Assembly: GCA_002842735.1 (NCBI GenBank) | Contig: PHEB01000009.1 | Coordinates: 1 to 64,000, forward strand | Direction: 5' to 3' | From: Alphaproteobacteria bacterium HGW-Alphaproteobacteria-7 | Lineage (GTDB): Bacteria; Pseudomonadota; Alphaproteobacteria; Sphingomonadales; Sphingomonadaceae | Length of the DNA: 64,000 nucleotides | Part shown: in pieces, positions 8,989 to 17,879 of the stretch | How positions within the stretch are numbered: the stretch's first letter is position 1 | Layout of the letters: the number at the start of each line of letters is the position of its first letter | Notes under the pieces: model-generated | What the model was told of the DNA's origin: nothing | Database searches by the model: none | The model's input: the letters and a program-made list of their open reading frames with translations, nothing else | Translations under genes and position numbers: made by a program

Positions 8989-9948
8989 TCACCGCAGCGC
9001 CAGAAGCGCGCAGTATCCGCAGTAAAGCACCACCAGCAACGCACCCTCAACCCGCGACAGCCGCCAGCCGCTGCGCAGTTGCACGATCAGCAGCGCGGTC
9101 ACGCCAAGCATCACCCAGACATCGATCCGGGCAATTTCGGCTGGCACCTCAATCGGATGGATCATCGCGGTAAGGCCCAGAATGCCGCACAGGTTGTAGA
9201 TGTTCGACCCCACGACATTGCCCAGTGCGACATCGCCGTGCTTGCGGATCACCGCGATCACGCAAGCGATCAGTTCGGGCAGGCTGGTGCCGATCGCGAC
9301 CACGGTGAGGCCGATCACGCTTTGTGAAACCCCAGCCGCGCTCGCCAGCACCACCGCGCCGTCAACCAGCATCCCCGCACCGAAAATCGCGGCGGCAAGA
9401 CCGGCGATGATCAGTCCGCCCAACACCACCGGGCCCGTATCGGGCGGCACGGTGTGTTCTTCAGCTTCGGCTTCGTGGCGGTGGGCCTCATCGTCATCCG
9501 ACGCGCTTTCGGACTTGTAGGCCCACCAGATATAACCGACGAGCGCGCAAAACAGGATGACGCCCGGCAACATCCCGATCACGCCGAGCATCACTGCCGC
9601 CGTCGCCAGCAGGGCGGCCCCGCCCATGGCGATCGAATCGCGCTTGAATGATGCCGGGTTGACCGCGATCGGCAGGATCAGCGCCGACACCCCAAGCACA
9701 AGCAGACTGTTAGCGACATTCGATCCGATCACATTACCAAGCGCAATTCCCGGTGAGCCGTCCATCGCGGCCTGCACACTGGTAGCCAATTCCGGCATCG
9801 AGGTGCCAAAACCAACGATGGTAAGCCCGGCGAGCAGCGGTGATATGCCCAGCCGCGCCGCCATCCCCACCGCGCCGCGCACCAGCAATTCGCCGCCCAG
9901 TGCCAGCAGCACCAGCCCCCCGGCCACCAGCAGGATTGAATTGGTCAT
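8989..9948 (-). CDS. Calcium/sodium antiporter, CaCA family (YrbG-like)
   Basis: 319 residues from ATG at 9946-9948, preceded by AGGA 6-7 bases upstream; the upstream in-frame extension lacks membrane character and was dropped. The two inverted alpha repeats are plain: GFGTSMPEL with GNVIGSNVAN (about residues 47-80) and AIGTSLPEL with GNVVGSNIYN in the second half. The halves are joined by an acidic, His-rich cytoplasmic loop (SDDDEAHRHEAEAEEH), a likely metal-regulatory segment. About ten membrane segments. It probably exchanges Ca2+ for Na+ across the inner membrane. Confidence 0.9.
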   Translation of the reverse strand: MTNSILLVAGGLVLLALGGELLVRGAVGMAARLGISPLLAGLTIVGFGTSMPELATSVQAAMDGSPGIALGNVIGSNVANSLLVLGVSALILPIAVNPASFKRDSIAMGGAALLATAAVMLGVIGMLPGVILFCALVGYIWWAYKSESASDDDEAHRHEAEAEEHTVPPDTGPVVLGGLIIAGLAAAIFGAGMLVDGAVVLASAAGVSQSVIGLTVVAIGTSLPELIACVIAVIRKHGDVALGNVVGSNIYNLCGILGLTAMIHPIEVPAEIARIDVWVMLGVTALLIVQLRSGWRLSRVEGALLVVLYCGYCALLALR

Positions 9949-10022
9949 GGTTGTTCCTGATGTTGTGACACGCGTGCGTGCCATAGCCATGCGCGCAGGG
10001 CAGAGAAAGGGGTGGCATTTGA

Positions 10023-10053
10023 GAAAAAAGGCCGCCCGGATCACCGGACGGCC
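10023..10053 (-). terminator. Rho-independent terminator of the glnB-glnA unit
   Basis: On the minus strand a 10-bp stem (GGCCGTCCGG / CCGGGCGGCC, one G-T pair) with a TGAT loop is followed by TTTTTT. It lies about 50 bases past the glnA stop codon. On the plus strand a T-run follows a few bases past the hairpin, so it could act both ways. Confidence 0.85.
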
Positions 10054-10105
10054 CATTGCATTTTTTTAGATTGCCTCTGCCCGTGGCGGGCTGAGAGGCG
10101 CAAAA

Positions 10106-11515
10106 TCACATCGAATAATACATGTCATATTCGACCGGGCACGGGGTGGTTTCCAGACGCATCACCTCTTCCCACTTCAATTCGGCATAGGCATCGATCT
10201 GATCTTTGGTGAACACGTCGCCCTTGAGCAGGAATTCGTAATCGGCCGCCAGCGAATCGAGTGCTTCACGCAAGGAACCGCACACGGTCGGCACCTCGGC
10301 GAGTTCGGCCGGGGGCAGATCATACAGGTTCTTGTCCATCGCCTCGCCCGGGTGGATTTTGTTTTCGATCCCGTCGAGCCCCGCCATCAGCAGCGCCGCA
10401 TAGCACAGGTAGGGGTTCGCCATCGCGTCGGGGAAACGGAATTCCACGCGCCTGGCCTTGTCGCCCGATCCGTAAGGAATGCGGCAAGACGCCGAACGGT
10501 TGCGCGCCGAATAGGCCAGCAGCACCGGCGCTTCGAAGCCCGGAACCAGCCGCTTATAGCTGTTGGTAGTCGGGTTGGTGAAGGCATTCAGTGCCTTTGC
10601 GTGCTTGATCACCCCGCCGATGAAAAAGAGGCACATTTCCGACAGGCCGGCATATTCATTGCCAGCAAACATCGGCTTGCCTTCTTTCCAGATCGAGATG
10701 TGGGTGTGCATCCCCGACCCGTTATCGGCCTTGATCGGCTTGGGCATGAAGGTCGCGGTCTTGCCATAGGCGTGGGCAACCTGATGCACGACATATTTGT
10801 AGATCTGCATCCGGTCAGCGGTCTGCACCAGCGTCCCGAATGTCAGGCCCAATTCGTGCTGCGCCGCAGCGACTTCGTGGTGGTGCTTGTCACACGGAAG
10901 GCCCATTTCGAGCATCGTGGTGACCATTTCGCCGCGGATGTCCACGGCGCTGTCGACCGGCGCGACCGGGAAATAACCACCCTTGGCGCGCGGGCGGTGG
11001 CCCATGTTGCCGCCGTCATATTCCTTCGAAGTGTTGCCCGGCAATTCGATATCGTCGATCGCAAAGCCCGATCCGGCATAGCCATCTTCAAACCGCACAT
11101 CGTCGAACATGAAGAATTCAGCCTCGGGGCCGACATAGACGGTGTCACCGATTCCGGTTGATTTCAGGTAGACTTCGGCGCGCTTGGCCGTGGTACGCGG
11201 ATCGCGCGCATACCAATCCCCGGTTGACGGCTCAACAATGTCGCAGTTGATGATCAGCATCGGCGAAGCGCTGAACGGATCGATCCACGTTTCGGTGAGA
11301 TCGGGCTTCAGGATCATGTCGGATTCGTTGATGACCTTCCAGCCTGCGATTGACGAACCATCGAACATCAACCCGTCTTCCAGCTCGTCTTCGCCCATGA
11401 CGCTGGCGACCATGGTCAGGTGCTGCCACTTGCCCTTGGGATCGGTGAAGCGCAGATCGATCCACTCGATTTCTTCGTCCTTGATCAGTTTCAGGACGTC
11501 TTTTGCTTTTGACAT
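10106..11515 (-). CDS. glnA: Type I glutamine synthetase
   Basis: 469 residues, the usual length of Gln[14 protein letters not shown] near the N-terminus, the metal and ATP-site motif [11 protein letters not shown], the [16 protein letters not shown] signature and [11 protein letters not shown] are all intact. NLYDLPP near residue 397 contains the tyrosine that GlnE adenylylates in this family, so post-translational control is likely. The enzyme makes glutamine from glutamate, ammonium and ATP. It lies 79 bases downstream of glnB on the same strand with no terminator between, so glnB-glnA form the standard alphaproteobacterial operon. Confidence 0.98.
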   Translation of the reverse strand: MSKAKDVLKLIKDEEIEWIDLRFTDPKGKWQHLTMVASVMGEDELEDGLMFDGSSIAGWKVINESDMILKPDLTETWIDPFSASPMLIINCDIVEPSTGDWYARDPRTTAKRAEVYLKSTGIGDTVYVGPEAEFFMFDDVRFEDGYAGSGFAIDDIELPGNTSKEYDGGNMGHRPRAKGGYFPVAPVDSAVDIRGEMVTTMLEMGLPCDKHHHEVAAAQHELGLTFGTLVQTADRMQIYKYVVHQVAHAYGKTATFMPKPIKADNGSGMHTHISIWKEGKPMFAGNEYAGLSEMCLFFIGGVIKHAKALNAFTNPTTNSYKRLVPGFEAPVLLAYSARNRSASCRIPYGSGDKARRVEFRFPDAMANPYLCYAALLMAGLDGIENKIHPGEAMDKNLYDLPPAELAEVPTVCGSLREALDSLAADYEFLLKGDVFTKDQIDAYAELKWEEVMRLETTPCPVEYDMYYSM

Positions 11516-11594
11516 TTGTTTGGTGACTCCGGGCTATTCTGGCGTGTTAGGCAAAGTCGGCCTGCGATTGCGGCAGGCAGGAGAGGGCGGAAAA

Positions 11595-11993
<399 letters not shown>

Positions 11994-12080
11994 TCATGGT
12001 GCTCGCATTGAACGATCCTTGCCGCCTGAAGACTCAAGGCGAAGGATGTCTTTCGTCGAAAGCCAGCGGTTAGCAAGATT

Positions 12081-12104
12081 ATGGTGCACTGCGCAATGGT
12101 GCAC
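12081..12104. promoter_or_regulatory. Paired ATGGTGCAC motifs upstream of glnB, possible NtrC enhancer
   Basis: ATGGTGCAC occurs twice, separated by TGCGCA. The pair contains TGCAC-N9-GTGCA, close to the NtrC dyad (TGCACC-N5-GGTGCA) but two bases too long. It lies about 95-130 bases upstream of the sigma-54-like promoter, a normal enhancer distance. The assignment is an inference. Confidence 0.4.
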
Positions 12105-12151
12105 AGCATCTGATCGGGGCTTGCCTAAATTTTAAGCAGCACAGGCCTGAT

Positions 12152-13078
12152 TCAGAGCCGCAAGCCGGTGGTTTCGGGCAGGCCGCACATCAGGTTGAGG
12201 TTCTGGATCGCCGCGCCCGACGCGCCCTTGCCGAGGTTGTCGAGCACGGCGACAAGGCGGGCGTGCCAGCCACCGTCGTTGCCAAAGACGTGCAGCGTCA
12301 TCGAATCGGATGGCGCGGCCGCGCGGCCCAGTAGAATCTCGCCCGCGTCACAATTTTCACCAACCGAAATCACTTCTGATCCGGCGTAGAATTGTTCGAG
12401 CGCATCGCGCAATTGGTCGGCGGTCGGATTACCGCGCATCGCGCCAAGATGCAGCGGCACTTCGACCACCATCCCGCGATAGGCCGGGACGACCGCGGGG
12501 GCGAAAATCACGCCATGTTCCAGGCCCGCGTGCAGTTGCATTTCCGGGCGATGTTTGTGCGCCATGTCATACCCATAGGCGCGGAACGCGGGCGCGCCTT
12601 CGGCTTCGAACCGGGCAATCAAGGCATTGCCGCCGCCCGAATATCCGCTCACCGCGTTGACGGTATAGGGCCAGTCGGCGGGCAACAAACCCGCGCGCAC
12701 CAGCGGCGCGATCAGCGCGAGGAAGCCGGTGGGATAGCAGCCGGGATTGCTCACCAAACGGGCGTTGGCGATGGCCGCGCGCCCGATGATTTCGGGGAAA
12801 CCGTAAGTCCACCCCTCGGCCACGCGGTGCGCCGATGAGGCGTCGATGATGCGGGTGCCCGACCCTTCGGCCAGCTTTACCGCCTCTTTCGCGGCCTCAT
12901 CCGGCAGGCACAGAATCGCGATATCGGCGGCGTGGAGCGCATCGCGGCGGGCGGCTTCGTCCTTGCGCTGGGCATCGTCGAGCACGATCAGATCGAACTC
13001 ATCGCGCCCTTGCAACCGCTCGCGAATCTCAAGGCCGGTGGTGCCTGCCGCACCGTCGATGAACAGGCGGATCGCCAT
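12152..13078 (-). CDS. argC: N-acetyl-gamma-glutamyl-phosphate reductase, short (type 2) form
   Basis: 308 residues, the length of ArgC type 2 rather than the ~340-residue type 1. The N-terminal NAD(P) site reads FIDGAAGTTGLEI, and the catalytic cysteine is Cys114 in SNPGCYPTG. GYSGGGNALI and HRPEMQ complete the active site. It catalyses the third step of arginine/ornithine synthesis. It starts 3 bases after the stop of the SH3 protein gene, so the two are co-transcribed. No other arg genes are nearby. Confidence 0.93.
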   Translation of the reverse strand: MAIRLFIDGAAGTTGLEIRERLQGRDEFDLIVLDDAQRKDEAARRDALHAADIAILCLPDEAAKEAVKLAEGSGTRIIDASSAHRVAEGWTYGFPEIIGRAAIANARLVSNPGCYPTGFLALIAPLVRAGLLPADWPYTVNAVSGYSGGGNALIARFEAEGAPAFRAYGYDMAHKHRPEMQLHAGLEHGVIFAPAVVPAYRGMVVEVPLHLGAMRGNPTADQLRDALEQFYAGSEVISVGENCDAGEILLGRAAAPSDSMTLHVFGNDGGWHARLVAVLDNLGKGASGAAIQNLNLMCGLPETTGLRL

Positions 13079-13081
13079 GGC

Positions 13082-13444
13082 CTATGCGCCTTCCGGGGCG
13101 AGTTCGCCTGCCCGGCACCAGCCTGCGGGGCCGTGCGGGCCGGGGCAGCCCCACACCCATCCGCCCGCGACATCGAGCAATTCGAACCGGGTGCCGGGGG
13201 CAAGCTGGGCAAACACCTCGCTATCATCGCGCGGGGCGATCCGCAGGCCTGCGCCAGCTTCGCCCACCACGCGCACCTGCGGGATCACGTAATGCGCGGC
13301 GAGATGCGTGCCAGCGAGCGCGATATGCGCCAGATCCCCGCGCAGCGGCAGCGCGCCGGGCGCAGGCTTTTCGACCGGGCCTTTCAGACCCAGCACGCCC
13401 GCAGGCACCGCGTATTCCGTTTCCTCGCGCGTCGCGCCGCTCAT
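13082..13444 (-). CDS. Stand-alone bacterial SH3-domain protein, related to the N-terminal part of NlpC/P60 peptidases
   Basis: 120 residues. The segment PLRGDLAHIALAGTHLAAHYV (about 33-53) followed by an SH3b-like core (LRIAPRDDSEVFAQLAPGT, FELLDVAGGWVWG) resembles the N-terminal SH3 region of sphingomonad C40 (NlpC/P60) peptidases, which often lie next to the M17 aminopeptidase gene found here just upstream. The catalytic Cys/His domain is absent: the frame stops and argC starts 3 bases on. It is either a domain-only remnant or an evolved wall-binding protein. There is no signal peptide. Confidence 0.6.
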   Translation of the reverse strand: MSGATREETEYAVPAGVLGLKGPVEKPAPGALPLRGDLAHIALAGTHLAAHYVIPQVRVVGEAGAGLRIAPRDDSEVFAQLAPGTRFELLDVAGGWVWGCPGPHGPAGWCRAGELAPEGA

Positions 13445-13550
13445 TTGCGTTCCGTCAGCTAAAGTCGGTGTGGCCGCGCTTTCCCCGGCGGCGGCGTGGG
13501 AGGCCCGTTAGCGACAAGTCGCGATCAGAGCAAGCGGGCCGCCATCACCG

Positions 13551-14936
13551 TCACCCGTCATAACGCTCCCTAATTGCGTGCCAGGCAGCGCGCAGGCCCA
13601 AACCGCGCCCGCCGCGCGCGCGTCCGGGCTTGGGCGCTGGGTTCCACGCGAAGGTATCGAAATGCACCCAGTCCAGCCCGTCCCCCACGAACCGGTCGAG
13701 GAACAATCCGGCGACGCTCGCCCCGGCAAAGGGGTTGGCCGAGGCATTGGTCATATCGGCGACGTCCGATGACAGATATTCTCGGTAAGCCTCGGGCAGG
13801 GGCAGTCGCCACGGCGGATCATCATTGGCTGTGCCCGCCGCCAGAAACGCCTCTGCCGTTGCGTCACTGCGCGCCATCATCGCCGGATAATCGGGGCCAA
13901 GCGCCACCCGCGCCGCGCCGGTCAGCGTGGCAAAATCGACGATCAGATCGGGGTTCTCCTCGCTCGCGCGGGTCAGCGCATCGCCCAGGATCAGCCGCCC
14001 TTCGGCATCGGTATTGTGGATCTCAACCGTCAGGCCCTGGCGGCTCTTGAGCACATCGCCGGGCCGAAAGGACGAACCCGAAATCGCGTTTTCCACCGCC
14101 GGGATCAGCAGATGCAGCCGCACCTTCAGCCGCGCGCCCATGATCAGATCGGCCAGTGCCATCGCGTGGGCCGCGCCACCCATGTCCTTCTTCATCAACC
14201 GCATTCCTGACGACGGCTTGATATCCAGCCCGCCGCTGTCAAAGCTCACCCCCTTGCCGACGATGGCGAGCACCGGGTCGCTGTCCTTGCCCCACACAAG
14301 GTGCATCAACCGCGGCGCATGGTGGCGCGTGGCGGCGCGGCCGACCGCATGAACCATCGGATAGCCTTGTTCCAAAGCATCGCCGCGCACGACGGTAAGC
14401 TGCGCCTTGTGCGCCTTGGCAAGGCGTTCACACTCCGCCTCCAGCGCGGCTGGCCCCATGTCTTCGGGCGGGGTGTTGACCAGATCGCGCACCAGACATT
14501 CAGCCTCCGCCTCAGCGGTGACAGCGCCGATTTGCCCGACCTGCGTGGTCAGCAGCACCCGCGCGCCTACCGGCTTGTCATCGCTGCGATAGCGGGCAAA
14601 GCGATATTGCCCGGTGATCCAGCCAAACATCGCCGGGCCGGGATCGGCGCCAACCAGCCGATAAGTGCCTTCGGGCAATTCCTCGGCCAGCTTGGCGAGG
14701 CACCAGCTCGACAGGCTGTCGGGATCGGCAACCCCGCCCACCGCGAACCAGCTATCGCCATCGGGAACGATCCCGACCTGATAGCCGCCGCCTTCAAACT
14801 TCTGGCCCGCAAGACTCGCCCGCTGGCCAGCAGACAGGGTCTTGGTGAAGGCGGCAAAGCCATCCTTGTTCACCAGATGGATGGCAATCGCGGCTTGGTC
14901 GCGATCGGGCTGGATCAGTGCTTTGGGTTTGGTCAT
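13551..14936 (-). CDS. Leucyl aminopeptidase family (M17) metallopeptidase
   Basis: 461 residues. The M17 zinc and catalytic motifs are intact: GKGVSFDSGGLDIKPSSGM, KKDMGGAAHA, and the family signature NTDAEGRLILGDAL. The N-terminal half is the more variable macro-like domain seen in sphingomonad PepA/PepB relatives. It removes N-terminal residues from peptides in the cytoplasm. It is upstream of the SH3 protein and argC on the same strand, 106 bases apart. Its 5' region faces the parS site and map. Confidence 0.9.
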   Translation of the reverse strand: MTKPKALIQPDRDQAAIAIHLVNKDGFAAFTKTLSAGQRASLAGQKFEGGGYQVGIVPDGDSWFAVGGVADPDSLSSWCLAKLAEELPEGTYRLVGADPGPAMFGWITGQYRFARYRSDDKPVGARVLLTTQVGQIGAVTAEAEAECLVRDLVNTPPEDMGPAALEAECERLAKAHKAQLTVVRGDALEQGYPMVHAVGRAATRHHAPRLMHLVWGKDSDPVLAIVGKGVSFDSGGLDIKPSSGMRLMKKDMGGAAHAMALADLIMGARLKVRLHLLIPAVENAISGSSFRPGDVLKSRQGLTVEIHNTDAEGRLILGDALTRASEENPDLIVDFATLTGAARVALGPDYPAMMARSDATAEAFLAAGTANDDPPWRLPLPEAYREYLSSDVADMTNASANPFAGASVAGLFLDRFVGDGLDWVHFDTFAWNPAPKPGRARGGRGLGLRAAWHAIRERYDG

Positions 14937-15012
14937 GCCTGTTTCATAATCGCGGCTGGCGGCTTGTCACCCATAGATTGAAATTGTCCGGCAGCGCGAC
15001 CGGGACAAGACG

Positions 15013-15032
15013 AATGTTTCACGTGAAACATT
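15013..15032. promoter_or_regulatory. parS centromere site (ParB-binding)
   Basis: TGTTTCACGTGAAACA at 15015-15030 is a perfect match to the universal chromosomal parS consensus (TGTTNCACGTGAAACA). The dyad extends to 20 bp (AAT...ATT flanks). Chromosomal parS sites usually cluster near the replication origin and load ParB, which recruits SMC and drives segregation. It lies in the 199-bp divergent gap between the M17 peptidase and map. Confidence 0.93.
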
Positions 15033-15033
15033 G

Positions 15034-15071
15034 ACCTAGGCGGACCTAGAAGAAGTCTAGCCGGGGTCTAG
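15034..15071. repeat. Four CTAG motifs in helical phase next to parS
   Basis: CTAG occurs at 15036, 15046, 15057 and 15068, that is every 10-11 bases, each preceded by AC or GT (ACCTAG twice, then GTCTAG twice). CTAG is otherwise sparse in the window. The spacing puts all four on one face of the helix. The purpose is unknown; it may be a protein array or the control region of map. Confidence 0.6.
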
Positions 15072-15135
15072 CGCAGATTATGCGGCCGCTGACCCATGCG
15101 CGTGAAATGTAGCTTTTCGCCGCGCGCGTCGCTAT

Positions 15136-15972
15136 ATGGCCGCTATGCACCAATACCAACTCGTTGACAGCGATCAGACCGTCTACCGCGACGGCACCAT
15201 CAAACTGCATGGGCCAGAAGGCTTTGACGCGATGCGCAAGGCAGGGCGGCTTGCCGCTGAAATCCTTGATGCCTGCGTTGATCTGGTCAGGCCCGGCGTC
15301 ACTACCGGCAGCATCGACGATGCGATCCGGGGCATGATGCTGGATGCAGGCGCGGTGCCCGCGACGCTCGGCTATCGCGGCTATGCGCATTCGTCGTGCA
15401 TTTCGATCAACCACGTGATCTGCCACGGCATTCCGGGTGACAAGGTGTTGAAGGATGGTGATATTCTCAACATCGACGTGACCCCGCTGGTCGATGGCTG
15501 GCACGGCGATACGTCGCGGATGTTCTACGCGGGTGAGCCTTCATTGAAGGCGAAGAAGCTGGTCGAAGTCACCTATGAATGCCTGATGCTGGGCATCGCA
15601 GCGGCAAAGCCCGGCGCGCGGCTGGGCGATATCGGCGCGGCGATTGAAGCGCACGCCAACCAGTTCCGTTACGGCGTGGTGCGCGAATTTTGCGGCCACG
15701 GCGTCGGCCGCCTGTTCCACGATGCGCCCGAAGTCGTCCACGCTGCCAAGGCCGGGACGGGGCCGGAATTGAAGCCGGGGATGTTCTTCACCATCGAACC
15801 GATGATCAACCTCGGCAAGCCTTGGGCGAAAGTGCTGGGCGACGGCTGGACGGCGGTGACGCGCGACAAATCGCTCTCCGCGCAGTTTGAGCATTCGCTG
15901 GCGATCACCGAAACCGGCAACGAGATTTTCACGAAAAGCCCGACGGGTCGGGATTGCCCGCCTTACGTTTAG
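15136..15972 (+). CDS. map: Methionine aminopeptidase, type I
   Basis: 278 residues from ATG at 15136 (a second ATG at 15145 is equally possible; neither has a clear ribosome site). The five metal ligands are visible in NIDVTPLVDGWHGDTSRMF, GHGVGRLFHDAPEV, FFTIEPMI and AQFEHSLAIT, and the substrate His in HVICHGIPGD. It removes initiator methionine from new proteins and is essential in most bacteria. A multi-hairpin repeat starts 7 bases after the stop. Confidence 0.97.
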   Translation: MAAMHQYQLVDSDQTVYRDGTIKLHGPEGFDAMRKAGRLAAEILDACVDLVRPGVTTGSIDDAIRGMMLDAGAVPATLGYRGYAHSSCISINHVICHGIPGDKVLKDGDILNIDVTPLVDGWHGDTSRMFYAGEPSLKAKKLVEVTYECLMLGIAAAKPGARLGDIGAAIEAHANQFRYGVVREFCGHGVGRLFHDAPEVVHAAKAGTGPELKPGMFFTIEPMINLGKPWAKVLGDGWTAVTRDKSLSAQFEHSLAITETGNEIFTKSPTGRDCPPYV

Positions 15973-15978
15973 GTTTTT

Positions 15979-16071
15979 CGCACGCCCCTCCGGGCGCGCG
16001 ATCCTCGCTAGACGGGCAGCAAAGCTGCCCCCGCTGCGGGCGGGCAGTCGCCCTTGCGGCCCTACGGGCCG
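15979..16071 (+). repeat. Multi-hairpin intergenic repeat, copy A
   Basis: Four successive hairpins sit directly after map: CGCACGCCC/GGGCGCGCG, GGGCAGC-AAA-GCTGCCC, GGGC-AGTC-GCCC and CGGCCC-TAC-GGGCCG. They are joined by the constant segments ATCCTCGCT, GCTGCGGGCGG and TTGCGG. Copy B at 17880-17973 keeps the linkers and changes the stems on both sides, so the folded form appears to be conserved. Confidence 0.75.
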
Positions 16072-16098
16072 AGGGGATTGAAGCTCATTCGCCCTGTT

Positions 16099-16127
16099 CG
16101 TCATCCCGGACTTGATCCGGGATCCCG
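16099..16127. repeat. Short palindromic repeat of the GTCATCCCGG...CCGGGAT type
   Basis: ATCCCGGA-CTTGA-TCCGGGAT forms an 8-bp hairpin inside CGTCATCCCGGACTT... It shares the GTCATCCC end with the repeat found inside cysI (57737-57817). It is one of three repeat units packed between map and ccmB. Confidence 0.6.
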
Positions 16128-16137
16128 CTTCTTCTCA

Positions 16138-16245
16138 ATTCGTCATTGCGAGCGTAGCGAAGCAACCCATGGCCGGGTGTTGCGTTGCGGCGCAGCGTTG
16201 ATCCATGGATTGCCGCGTCGCCTTCGGCTCCTCGTAATGACGAAT
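16138..16245. repeat. 108-bp inverted-repeat element (ATTCGTCATTGCGAG ends)
   Basis: The ends ATTCGTCATTGCGAG and CTCGTAATGACGAAT are inverted copies (14 of 15 bases). The interior holds further partial palindromes such as CCATGG at both sides. It encodes nothing and looks like a non-autonomous mobile palindrome. It fills the gap between the convergent map and ccmB genes. Confidence 0.65.
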
Positions 16246-16253
16246 GGGGGTCG

Positions 16254-16904
16254 CTAATTCTCCCGCGCCGCGCGGATTGCGGCGCCTGCGGCGAACGGGG
16301 CGATGGCCACCAGCGCGAGGCTGATCGCGGCCACGAAGCCGAGGCTGATCTGATCCTGACGCGCCAGCGCGCCCGCGCCGAAAATCAGGATCGGCAGCGC
16401 GAGCGGTATCAGCAGCAGGCCGGACAGTGCCGCGCCGGCGCGCAAGGAGGCGGTGAGCGCGGCGATGATGAGGCCGATGGCCGCCAGCCCCGGTGTCCCC
16501 ACCAGCAGGCCTACAGCCAAAATCTGCAAGGTCTCACCCTCGATCTTCAGCAGCGCCGCCGCCGGAAGGGTCGCCAGCACCAGCGGCGGGCCGAAGCTGA
16601 GCCAATGCGCGATCAGCCGCACCGCCATCATTGCTTCTTCGGCAAGCCCACGCAGTTTCAACTGGTCAAAGAAACCGAGGTCAATATCGCGCGCCACCAG
16701 CTTTTCCAGCGGCAGGATTGCCGCCAGCAGCGCCGCGATCCACACCACCCCGCCGCCCGTCCGCGCCAGCAGATTGGCATCCGGCCCAACCGCGAAGGGG
16801 AACAGCATCGCGACCGCGACGAAGAACACCACCGGCAACGCCGCACCGCTTCCGGTGAAGGGAAAGAACTGCGCGAGATCGCGGCGGAGGAGTTGCGCGA
16901 GCAT
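16254..16904 (-). CDS. ccmB: Heme exporter membrane subunit CcmB
   Basis: 216 residues from ATG at 16902-16904, which shares its A with the ccmA stop (TGATG). Six hydrophobic segments are visible, starting with FFPFTGSGAALPVVFFVAVAML. LVARDIDLGFFDQLKLRGL is the typical CcmB cytoplasmic loop. With CcmA (and CcmC/D elsewhere) it works in cytochrome c maturation, where the CcmAB ATPase releases holo-CcmE. The overlap shows translational coupling. Longer upstream reading is the ccmA coding region in another frame. Confidence 0.93.
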   Translation of the reverse strand: MLAQLLRRDLAQFFPFTGSGAALPVVFFVAVAMLFPFAVGPDANLLARTGGGVVWIAALLAAILPLEKLVARDIDLGFFDQLKLRGLAEEAMMAVRLIAHWLSFGPPLVLATLPAAALLKIEGETLQILAVGLLVGTPGLAAIGLIIAALTASLRAGAALSGLLLIPLALPILIFGAGALARQDQISLGFVAAISLALVAIAPFAAGAAIRAAREN

Positions 16905-17512
16905 CAGGCCTCGGCCTCGTCTGATGGCGCGTAATCCTCGATCGCAAGGTGCGTCATCCCCGGCACATCCAGCGGTTGGTGCGAGGCGATCAGCGCGATC
17001 CCGCGCTGCGCGCAATGTTCGCGCACCAATTCGCTCACCAAGCCTTGCGATGCCGTGTCGAGGCCCGATAATGGCTCATCCAGCAGCCACACCTGCGCCG
17101 CCTGCCCCAGCAGCCGCGCGAAGGCGGCGCGTTTCTTCTGCCCGGTGGAAAGATAGCGCACCGGCACTTCGGCCAGAGCCTCCAGCCTTAACCGCGCCAT
17201 GATCGCTTGCGGCGCATTGCCAGCATCCACCGCGAACCAGAACGCCAGCGCGCGGCCCAAGGGCAGATCGGGATCAAGCCCGCTGCGTTCATCGAGCAAC
17301 CCCAGCGCGCCCTCGCGCCGCACCTCACCCGCATAGGGTGTCATCAACCCCGCCAGCGCGCGGATCAGCGTGGTCTTGCCCGCGCCATTCGCGCCCGTCA
17401 CATGGCACGCCGCGCCGGGTTCCAAGGCGAAGGATAGCCGCCGGAACAGCAACCGCTCACCCCGCCGACAGGCGAGGTCATGCACAGACAGGGCGGGCGA
17501 GGGTGCTTGCAT
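16904..17512 (-). CDS. ccmA: Heme exporter ATP-binding subunit CcmA
   Basis: 202 residues, normal for CcmA. Walker A is GANGAGKTT (residues 40-48), the ABC signature is YLSTGQKKR (about 119-127), and Walker B is VWLLDEPLSGLD; the switch His is in SHQPLD. It powers the CcmAB complex of cytochrome c maturation at the inner membrane. It is transcribed away from phhB, with 64 bases between them. Confidence 0.95.
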   Translation of the reverse strand: MQAPSPALSVHDLACRRGERLLFRRLSFALEPGAACHVTGANGAGKTTLIRALAGLMTPYAGEVRREGALGLLDERSGLDPDLPLGRALAFWFAVDAGNAPQAIMARLRLEALAEVPVRYLSTGQKKRAAFARLLGQAAQVWLLDEPLSGLDTASQGLVSELVREHCAQRGIALIASHQPLDVPGMTHLAIEDYAPSDEAEA

Positions 17513-17576
17513 TGGCTTGCCGCGTTAGGGAAAAGAGCGCCTGCAAACAAGCGACACGCAACAAGGAACCTGCGCC

Positions 17577-17876
17577 ATGGCCGTCCCCGAACTCGACCCC
17601 AATGAAATCGAACAACTCCTCGCCGATCATCCTGCATGGAGCCTGGCGCGCGAAGGCAAGGCGATCACCCGCACGTTCCAGTTTGCCGATTTTTCGCAAG
17701 CCTGGGGCTTCATGAGCCGGGTTGCTTTGCTGGCCGAGGCACAGGATCACCATCCCGAATGGTTCAACGTCTATGCCAAGGTCGAAGTGACGCTGACCAC
17801 GCATGATGCCGGGCCAAGCGGCGGCTTGTCACAGCGCGACGTGCGGCTGGCGCACGCGATTGATGCGCTTTTTTGA
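17577..17876 (+). CDS. phhB: 4a-hydroxytetrahydrobiopterin dehydratase (pterin carbinolamine dehydratase)
   Basis: 99 residues, the length of PhhB/DCoH. The active-site signature is intact: [21 protein letters not shown] with the double His, followed by the later His and Asp-containing [12 protein letters not shown]. It regenerates dihydropterin after phenylalanine hydroxylation; in bacteria without phhA it may serve molybdopterin or other pterin pathways. No phhA is in the window. Copy B of the hairpin repeat starts 4 bases after its stop. Confidence 0.93.
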   Translation: MAVPELDPNEIEQLLADHPAWSLAREGKAITRTFQFADFSQAWGFMSRVALLAEAQDHHPEWFNVYAKVEVTLTTHDAGPSGGLSQRDVRLAHAIDALF

Positions 17877-17879
17877 TTT

